DNA of 11,467 nucleotides, taken from contig RFIY01000060.1 in NCBI GenBank assembly GCA_003695505.1, positions 1-11,467 on the forward strand. Direction: 5' to 3'. The notes below the pieces were generated by a model, which was not told the DNA's origin, did not search any database, and saw nothing but the letters and a program-made list of their open reading frames with translations. This DNA is from Candidatus Dadabacteria bacterium (GTDB lineage: Bacteria; J088). Position numbers and translations under genes: made by a program. The first letter of the stretch is position 1. Every line of letters begins with the position of its first letter. Of the stretch, positions 6,057 through 11,467 are shown one piece after another.

Positions 6057-7952
6057 ATGGCTACACCCGAACAGGTAGTCTACGACGAAAACAGCATCCG
6101 GTCCCTCGACTGGCGCGAGCATATCCGGCTGCGGCCGGGCATGTATATCGGCAAGCTCGGCGACGGTTCGACGCCCGATGACGGCATCTATGTCCTGATC
6201 AAGGAGGTCATCGACAACTCGATCGACGAGTTTGTCATGGGCGCCGGAAACCGGATCGACGTGACGGTCGCCGAGCGACATGTCAGCGTCCGGGACTACG
6301 GCCGCGGCATTCCGCTCGGCAAGGTCGTCGACTGCGTGTCGCGCATCAACACCGGTGGCAAGTACGACTCCGAGGCATTCAAGAAATCCGTCGGCCTCAA
6401 CGGCGTCGGCACCAAGGCCGTCAATGCGCTCAGCGCACGCTTCGAGGTCGTCTCGTACCGCGACGGCGCCTGCAAGCGGGCGGTGTTCAGCCGTGGCGAG
6501 CTGCTCGAAGACCCGCCCGAGGCGCCGACAGACGAACCCAACGGCACGCTGGTCGTCTTTGAGCCCGATCCCGAGATCTTTCGCAACTACCGTTTTCAGC
6601 GCGAGTACATCGAGGAGCTGCTCTGGAAATATGCCTGGCTCAACGCCGGCCTGACCCTGTCGCTGAACGGGCAGAAATACAAGTCGGCGAACGGCCTGAA
6701 GGATCTGCTCGAAGCCAAGACCGAAGCGGACCGGTTGCGCTACCCGATCATCCACTTCAAGACGGACGACCTCGAAATCGCGTTGACCCATGCGAGCCAG
6801 TATGGCGAAGACTATTACAGCTTCGTCAATGGTCAGCATACGACGATGGGCGGCACGCACCAGGCGGCGCTGCGCGAAGGCGTCGTCCGCGCCGTCAAGG
6901 AGTTCTTCAAGAAGGACTACGATCCATCGGACATCCGCGCCGGCCTGATCGGTGCGATCGCGGTACGTATCCAGGAACCGGTCTTCGAATCGCAGACCAA
7001 GACCAAACTGGGTTCACAGTACGTCGACCCCGAACAGACGCGCACGATCCGAAGCTGGATCGTCGACTACCTCAAGACCGAGCTCGACAATTTCCTGCAT
7101 CGCAACAGCGACGTCGCCGAGGCGATGGAGCAGCGCATCCGCGAAGCCGAGCGCGAACGCAAGGATCTGGCCGGCATTCGCAAACTTGCACGCGATCGCG
7201 CCAAGAAGGCGGCCGTGTACAACAAGAAATTGCGCGACTGCCGCGTCCACCTGGGCCGCAACCACGATCGGGCGCAGGAATCGACGCTATTTATCTGCGA
7301 GGGTGATTCGGCAAGCGGTTCGATCACGAAGGCCCGCGATGTCGAAACGCAGGCAGTATTCAGCCTGCGCGGCAAGCCGCTCAACTGTTTCGGCCTGACC
7401 AAGAAGGTCGTCTACCAGAACGAAGAATTCAACCTGATCCAGCACGCCCTCAACATCGAGGACGGCCTCGACGGCCTGCGCTATAACCGCGTCGTAATCG
7501 CGACCGATGCCGACGTGGACGGCATGCACATCCGCCTGCTGCTGATGACCTTCTTCCTGCAGTTTTTCCCGGAGCTCGTACGACACGGCCATGTCTATGT
7601 ACTGCAAACCCCACTGTTTCGGGTGCGCAACAAACAACGCACGATCTATTGCTACGATGAACAGGAAAAACAGCAGGCCATCGAAACGCTCGGCGGCAAG
7701 GTCGAAATCACCCGCTTCAAGGGACTCGGCGAAATTTCGCCCGACGAGTTTGAAGCCTTCATTGGCGAAGATATGCGGCTCGATCCGGTTCGCCTGTCGC
7801 AGCAGACCAAGATTCAGGCACTGCTCGGCTACTACATGGGCAAAAATACGCCACAGCGTCAGGAATTCATCATCGGCAACCTTCGCCTCGAGGACAACCG
7901 CGACATCGAGCCGCTCGAAGAAGAGGTCGTTGACGCGGAGGCGACCGCATGA
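6057..7952 (+). CDS. parE: DNA topoisomerase IV subunit B (ParE)
   Basis: The 631-residue ATPase subunit of topoisomerase IV, which with ParC decatenates daughter chromosomes and removes supercoils. GHKL ATPase: catalytic E50 and Mg-binding N54 (E-V-I-D-N), D80-Y-G-R-G-I-P, the ATP lid G113-L-N-G-V-G-T-K, then the transducer lysine in Q313-T-K-T-K-L-G-S. TOPRIM: E415-G-D-S-A, D484-A-D-V-D-G for the metals, and K555-G-L-G-E. There is no large TOPRIM insert, so it is ParE-sized rather than an enterobacterial GyrB. The opening ([22 protein letters not shown]) and the stretch before the ATP lid read like Bacteroidota topoisomerase IV, by memory of the family. The start at 6057 precedes all motifs; its GGAG (6040-6043) is rather far, 13 bases. 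It overlaps parC by ATGA. Confidence 0.96.
   Translation: MATPEQVVYDENSIRSLDWREHIRLRPGMYIGKLGDGSTPDDGIYVLIKEVIDNSIDEFVMGAGNRIDVTVAERHVSVRDYGRGIPLGKVVDCVSRINTGGKYDSEAFKKSVGLNGVGTKAVNALSARFEVVSYRDGACKRAVFSRGELLEDPPEAPTDEPNGTLVVFEPDPEIFRNYRFQREYIEELLWKYAWLNAGLTLSLNGQKYKSANGLKDLLEAKTEADRLRYPIIHFKTDDLEIALTHASQYGEDYYSFVNGQHTTMGGTHQAALREGVVRAVKEFFKKDYDPSDIRAGLIGAIAVRIQEPVFESQTKTKLGSQYVDPEQTRTIRSWIVDYLKTELDNFLHRNSDVAEAMEQRIREAERERKDLAGIRKLARDRAKKAAVYNKKLRDCRVHLGRNHDRAQESTLFICEGDSASGSITKARDVETQAVFSLRGKPLNCFGLTKKVVYQNEEFNLIQHALNIEDGLDGLRYNRVVIATDADVDGMHIRLLLMTFFLQFFPELVRHGHVYVLQTPLFRVRNKQRTIYCYDEQEKQQAIETLGGKVEITRFKGLGEISPDEFEAFIGEDMRLDPVRLSQQTKIQALLGYYMGKNTPQRQEFIIGNLRLEDNRDIEPLEEEVVDAEATA
7937..7941 (+). 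promoter_or_regulatory. parC ribosome-binding site inside parE
   Basis: GGAGG, seven bases before the parC ATG at 7949 and inside the last parE codons. With the ATGA overlap it points to coupled, near-equal synthesis of the two subunits. Confidence 0.75.
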
Positions 7953-10573
7953 CCGAACTGCCGCCCGACAACATCGGCGACGACACGCTCGCCAACGATG
8001 CCCAGCACATCGATGAGCTCTACGAGAGCTGGTTCCTCGAGTACGCCAGCTATGTGATTCTCGACCGCGCCGTTCCGTACCTCGAGGACGGACTGAAACC
8101 GGTGCAGCGGCGCATCCTGCACGCGATGAAGCTGCTCGACGACGGCCGCTACCACAAGGTCGCGAACATCATCGGCAAGACGATGACGTTTCATCCGCAC
8201 GGAGACGCGTCGATCGCCGATGCACTGGTCAATCTTGGCCAGAAGGATCTGTTGATCGACACGCAGGGCAACTGGGGCAACATCTTCACCGGCGACCCCG
8301 CCGCGGCGCCGCGATACATCGAGGCACGGCTGAGCAAATTCGCGCTCGAAGTGCTGTTTCACCCCGAACTGACCGAATGGCAGGCCAGCTACGACGGACG
8401 CGCCAAAGAGCCTGTGATGCTGCCGGTGCGCTTCCCGCTGTTGCTCGCCCAGGGCGTAGAGGGGATCGCCGTCGGTCTGTCGACACGGATTCTGCCGCAC
8501 AACTTCCTCGAACTGATCAATGCGTCGATCGCGGTACTCGAAGGCCGCCCCTTCAAACTGTATCCCGACTTCCCGACGGGGGGGATGATCGATGTCAGCC
8601 AGTACAACAAGGGAGCCCGCGGTGGTCGCATCAAGGTGCGTGCCCGCATCGAAACGGTCGACGCAAAGACCCTGCGCATCTGCGACATTCCGTATGGCAC
8701 GACGACGACCAGTCTGATCGACTCGATTGTTGCCGCCAATGAAAAAGGCAACATCCGCATTCGCAAGATCGAAGACAACACGGCCCGTGAGGTCGATGTC
8801 CGCATCCACCTGCCATCGGGCGTCTCCCCCGAAGTGACGATCGACGCGCTGTACGCCTTCACGAATTGCGAGGTTTCGATCTCGCCGAACTGCTGCATCA
8901 TCTACAATGGTCGTCCGCTGTTCACCGACGTTCACGAACTGCTGAAGATCAGCACCGAGCATACGAAGCATCTGCTCGAACGCGAGCTGCAGATCCGGCT
9001 GGAAAAGCTCGAACAGAAATGGCACGCCGCGTCGCTCGAAAAAATCTTCATCGAAAACCGCATCTATCGCGACATCGAAGAATGCGAAACGTGGGAAAGC
9101 GTTCTTGAAACGATCGATCGCGGTCTGGAGCCCCACAAGCACAAGCTGCGCCGCGAGGTCACCGAAGACGACATCGTCAGGCTGACAGAGATCAAGATCA
9201 AGCGCATCTCGAAGTACGACAGTTTCCGCGCCGACACCTATCTCGCCGAGCTCGAAAAGGACATCGCCCAGGTCAAGCTCGACCTGCAACACATGACCGA
9301 ATACACGATCGCCTGGTTCGAGGGCTTACGTGAGCGCTACGGCAAAGGTCGCGAGCGGCGCACGAAAATTCAGACGTTCGAACAGGTCGACACCGTTGCG
9401 GTCGCCGCCGCTACAGAAAAGCTCTACGTCGATCGCGCGGAGGGCTTCATCGGCACGGGCCTCAAGAAAGCCGAACTGATCGGCGAATGTTCGGCGCTCG
9501 ATGACGTGATCGCGATCCGCAAGGACGGCAAGTTCACCGTGTCGAAGGTCGGCGACAAGGTCTTCATGGGCAAGGACATCCTGCACGCCGCGGTCTGGCG
9601 CAAGGGTGATGAGCGCACCGTATACAACATGATCTATCGCGATGGACGTCAGGGTCCGGTGCGCGCCAAGCGATTCACGATCCCGTCGGTCATTCGCGAT
9701 CGTGAGTACGACCTGACGAAGGGCAACCCTGGCAGTCGCGTGCTTTACCTGACCGCTAACCCGCAGGGCGAAGCCGAAGTCGTCCAGGTCACGCTGCGCG
9801 AAGACTGCCGCGCCAAGAAAAAGCAGTTCGAGTTCGATTTCGGTGACATCGATATCCGCGGGCGCGGTTCCCACGGCAACATCGTCACCAAATACCCGGT
9901 AAGGCGGATCACGCAGCTCAGCGTCGGGCCGTCGACGCTGGCGCCGGAATCGATCTGGTTCGATCCGGCGACCGGGCGCCTCAACACCGAGGAGCGGGGT
10001 CGCCTGCTCGGCGAGTTTGGCGGCGATGACCGTATTGTTGCGCTCTACGATAATGGTGAGTTCGAGGTCACCGACTTCAACCCTGACAACCGCTACGGCG
10101 ACGGGCTGCTGTTGCTCGAAAAACGGCCCGCCCACGGGATTCTGACGCTGGCCTATCAGCACCCGGAGCGCGACGCCGACTACGTCAAGCGCATCGAACT
10201 TCCAGTTGAGCCGACCGGCAAGCGCGTTGCGCTGCTGCCAGAAGGCGCCGGCAAGGTGCTCTTTGCCAGCCTCGATGCCCGCCCACGCATCCGCGCCGAG
10301 TTTCGCAAGGGCAAACGCAAGACGCCCGAACCGCAGGAGCTGGTCCTCGAAGACATCGTTGGCGTCAAGGGCCTCACGGCCATTGGCAACAAACTGGCAC
10401 GACACCGCGTCAAAAAGATCGTACCACTCGATCCGCTGCCCGAACCGGAGCCACAGGCGACGCCGGGCGACGCCCCGGCCGCCGACAGCGAGTCACCTTC
10501 CCGCGACGACGATACTCCGACGCCGAACAACACCGGCTCGCTGACCCAGTTATCGCTACTGGATCCGGAATAG
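7949..10573 (+). CDS. parC: DNA topoisomerase IV subunit A (ParC)
   Basis: The 874-residue DNA-cleaving subunit. The winged-helix breakage-reunion domain holds the catalytic pair R122-Y123 ([10 protein letters not shown]), with the quinolone-determining helix at H-P-H-G-D-A-S (82-88). The tower and coiled-coil segments run to about residue 465. A beta-pinwheel C-terminal domain follows at about 475-825; I see no Q-R-R-G-G-K-G gyrase box, which supports topoisomerase IV over gyrase. An acidic, proline-rich disordered tail (about 826-866) ends in Q867-L-S-L-L, which fits the sliding-clamp-binding consensus. The position equal to Ser80 of E. coli ParC and Ser83 of GyrA is Ala87, while the acidic partner is kept as Asp91. 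The length exceeds E. coli ParC (752) and the sequence reads like the Bacteroidota enzyme. Second gene of the parE operon. Confidence 0.95.
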   Translation: MTELPPDNIGDDTLANDAQHIDELYESWFLEYASYVILDRAVPYLEDGLKPVQRRILHAMKLLDDGRYHKVANIIGKTMTFHPHGDASIADALVNLGQKDLLIDTQGNWGNIFTGDPAAAPRYIEARLSKFALEVLFHPELTEWQASYDGRAKEPVMLPVRFPLLLAQGVEGIAVGLSTRILPHNFLELINASIAVLEGRPFKLYPDFPTGGMIDVSQYNKGARGGRIKVRARIETVDAKTLRICDIPYGTTTTSLIDSIVAANEKGNIRIRKIEDNTAREVDVRIHLPSGVSPEVTIDALYAFTNCEVSISPNCCIIYNGRPLFTDVHELLKISTEHTKHLLERELQIRLEKLEQKWHAASLEKIFIENRIYRDIEECETWESVLETIDRGLEPHKHKLRREVTEDDIVRLTEIKIKRISKYDSFRADTYLAELEKDIAQVKLDLQHMTEYTIAWFEGLRERYGKGRERRTKIQTFEQVDTVAVAAATEKLYVDRAEGFIGTGLKKAELIGECSALDDVIAIRKDGKFTVSKVGDKVFMGKDILHAAVWRKGDERTVYNMIYRDGRQGPVRAKRFTIPSVIRDREYDLTKGNPGSRVLYLTANPQGEAEVVQVTLREDCRAKKKQFEFDFGDIDIRGRGSHGNIVTKYPVRRITQLSVGPSTLAPESIWFDPATGRLNTEERGRLLGEFGGDDRIVALYDNGEFEVTDFNPDNRYGDGLLLLEKRPAHGILTLAYQHPERDADYVKRIELPVEPTGKRVALLPEGAGKVLFASLDARPRIRAEFRKGKRKTPEPQELVLEDIVGVKGLTAIGNKLARHRVKKIVPLDPLPEPEPQATPGDAPAADSESPSRDDDTPTPNNTGSLTQLSLLDPE

Positions 10574-10642
10574 TCTATACGCACCCGTGGCGCGGCACGG
10601 CAGATTGGGGGCGCGATGCGAAGCGAAGCGGGTCAGGCGGGG
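10574..10642. repeat. Repeat-rich spacer after parC with tandem GGGTCAG motifs
   Basis: GGGTCAG occurs at 10630-10636 and 10640-10646, exactly 10 bp apart. GATGCGAAGCGA (10615-10626) resembles GATGCGAAACGA (10729-10740), which precedes the next TCAGAC. The arrangement looks like remnants of a tandemly repeated unit tied to the transposase gene's 3' end. A hairpin CCGTG/CACGG (10585-10600) has no T-run, so no clear terminator of parC is visible. Confidence 0.45.
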
Positions 10643-10731
10643 TCAGACATGATGTAATGCCATATGAAGCACCCACGGACCAACATTCAGCTCGCCTCCG
10701 AATGGCAGCACCATATGCGAAAATGCCGATG
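10643..10731 (-). pseudogene. Decayed duplicate of the 3' end of the REP-associated transposase gene
   Basis: Bases 10643-10731 align with 10741-10844, the last part of the transposase gene, over their whole length with one 15-base (five-codon) gap and about 70% identity by eye. On the minus strand the translation keeps S-H, F-x-G-x-L-N, P-x-V and the final H-H-V-stop of the intact gene. Homology ends where the intact gene's helix-turn-helix begins. It is a relic or repeat unit, not a working gene. Confidence 0.7.
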
Positions 10732-10740
10732 CGAAACGAG

Positions 10741-11467
10741 TCAGACGTGATGCTTTGACATAAGTGCCTCGTACCAACTCCGCACCCGCGGGTCGGTATT
10801 CAGCTTTCCTTCGAACCGCCGCGCCGCATGCGACAACGCCGATGGATCCCGCTGTAAGGTGCGCCCCAGTGCCGTCAGGGACCACGCGCCCGTTTGCAAC
10901 CCGGCATACGCCAGCATCCCTCGCCCCAGCGCCGGGAGTCTCCGCTTCCCCGGCTGGGCCAGTACCTTCGGATCGATCCCAAGTAGTGCAGCGACCTTGT
11001 GCACCGCCTGCTCCATCGTCAGATCCAGCTCTACAATATTCTGACCCCGCCGCATCACGGCTTCGGCGAAGCCATCTGGAGCCAGCACTGCCTGTTTGCG
11101 GCTGTTGCCACGTTTGAAGTCCAACTGGACGGGCTGGTCGATGCCTTTCTGCACAAATGTCTGAAACGCCGCAACGGCAGCGTCACGACGCGTCGAAAAA
11201 GTCCCCAGTACCATGTCGTTTGTCAACCATTCCGGTCCAGCGCCGCTCAGGTAGTGGCGATGAGAAGACCAGGGATACTCCTCTGGCCGATCAACGGCGC
11301 CTACGCGAACGGGGTTGAGGTGGATATATCGAATCAATTCACTCAAATACGCATCTCTGTCGACGAGGATCGCACGATGCCGGTCTTGAAACAGATGTCC
11401 GGAGCGATTGCGCGTTCGGTTGAACCACTGACCGTACCGGCCGAACAGGCTCTGCATCGCGCGGCCA
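10741..11467 (-). CDS. REP-associated tyrosine transposase (Y1/IS200-like), N-terminus outside the window
   Basis: The C-terminal part of a minus-strand gene whose beginning lies beyond 11467; the frame stays open to the edge, so the ATG at 11457 is internal. The fragment opens with G-R-A-M-Q-S-L-F-G-R-Y, a stretch characteristic of the RAYT/Y1 group, then G-H-L-F-Q-D-R and R-Y-I-H-L-N-P-V-R (around 11300-11331), whose Tyr (11326-11328) is the likely DNA-joining nucleophile; P-W-S-S-H-R-H-Y-L follows. The second half is a variable region ending in a DnaA-like helix-turn-helix (W-S-L-T-A-L-G-R-T-L-Q-R-D-P-S-A-L-S-H, about 10830-10900). Such proteins are single-copy, mobilise REP palindromes rather than themselves, and nick single strands through an HUH site, here outside the window. 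The gene is convergent with parC and its 3' end is duplicated downstream. Confidence 0.88.
   Translation of the reverse strand, partial: GRAMQSLFGRYGQWFNRTRNRSGHLFQDRHRAILVDRDAYLSELIRYIHLNPVRVGAVDRPEEYPWSSHRHYLSGAGPEWLTNDMVLGTFSTRRDAAVAAFQTFVQKGIDQPVQLDFKRGNSRKQAVLAPDGFAEAVMRRGQNIVELDLTMEQAVHKVAALLGIDPKVLAQPGKRRLPALGRGMLAYAGLQTGAWSLTALGRTLQRDPSALSHAARRFEGKLNTDPRVRSWYEALMSKHHV

Noticed and set aside
5946-6860. 304-codon minus-strand open frame at the parE start
   Set aside because: Shadow of parE and its promoter; no ribosome site or family resemblance.
7859-9292. 477-codon minus-strand open frame opposite parE/parC
   Set aside because: Antisense shadow of a strongly conserved gene; open only because of the high-GC codon pattern, with no recognisable domain.
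9326-10405. 359-codon minus-strand open frame opposite parC
   Set aside because: Same shadow effect; the sense strand has unmistakable ParC sequence throughout.
10585-10600. Hairpin CCGTG/CACGG after parC as a terminator
   Set aside because: Only five pairs and no following T-run.
10643-10885. 80-codon minus-strand open frame as a small gene
   Set aside because: Its left part is the decayed transposase 3' copy and its right part is out of frame with the real transposase, so it is a chance fusion.
1-11467. CRISPR arrays, tRNA/rRNA genes, phage, toxin-antitoxin or defence genes
   Set aside because: Looked for on both strands; nothing supports any of them.

Overview
The window is GC-rich, with strong G/C preference at third codon positions in every gene, and it carries ordinary chromosomal genes of a free-living Gram-negative bacterium. 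A TonB-dependent outer-membrane receptor, a PaaX-type regulator, a membrane desaturase and a REP-associated transposase together suggest a proteobacterium, probably gammaproteobacterial. That placement is inferred from gene content; there is no rRNA or other marker to fix it.

Layout. (1) 1-603 (+): 3' end of a nitronate monooxygenase/FMN oxidoreductase gene. (2) 604-703: AT-rich gap with repeated ATTACA/TGTAAT half-sites, a probable promoter and operator. (3) 704-2511 (+): a two-gene operon, a PaaX-family repressor-like protein joined by an ATGA overlap to a three-histidine-box membrane desaturase. (4) 2522-4579 (-): a TonB-dependent receptor convergent with the desaturase and divergent from the next gene. 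(5) 4580-4722: divergent control region with two neat adjacent dyads. (6) 4723-5520 (+): a short-chain dehydrogenase/reductase, overlapped at its 3' end by (7) 5471-5878 (-): a small uncharacterised protein with a STAS/SEC14-like look. (8) 6057-10573 (+): parE and parC, both subunits of DNA topoisomerase IV, overlapping by ATGA. (9) 10574-10740: repeats, including a decayed second copy of the transposase gene's 3' end. (10) 10741-11467 (-): C-terminal part of a REP-associated (Y1, IS200-like) transposase running off the window.

The PaaX-like protein probably controls its own operon through the AT-rich dyads and so sets the level of the desaturase; a lipid-modification role is likely but the substrate is unknown. 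ParE and ParC form the A2B2 decatenase. Both subunits look, from family knowledge, like the topoisomerase IV form typical of Bacteroidota rather than the usual enterobacterial ParC/ParE. ParC has Ala where quinolone-sensitive enzymes have Ser, and it ends in a Q-L-S-L-L motif that fits the bacterial sliding-clamp-binding consensus. I see no defence island, CRISPR, phage or toxin-antitoxin system. The best leads are the unusual topoisomerase pair, the PaaX-desaturase unit with its operator, the twin-hairpin leader of the receptor gene, and the duplicated transposase 3' end.
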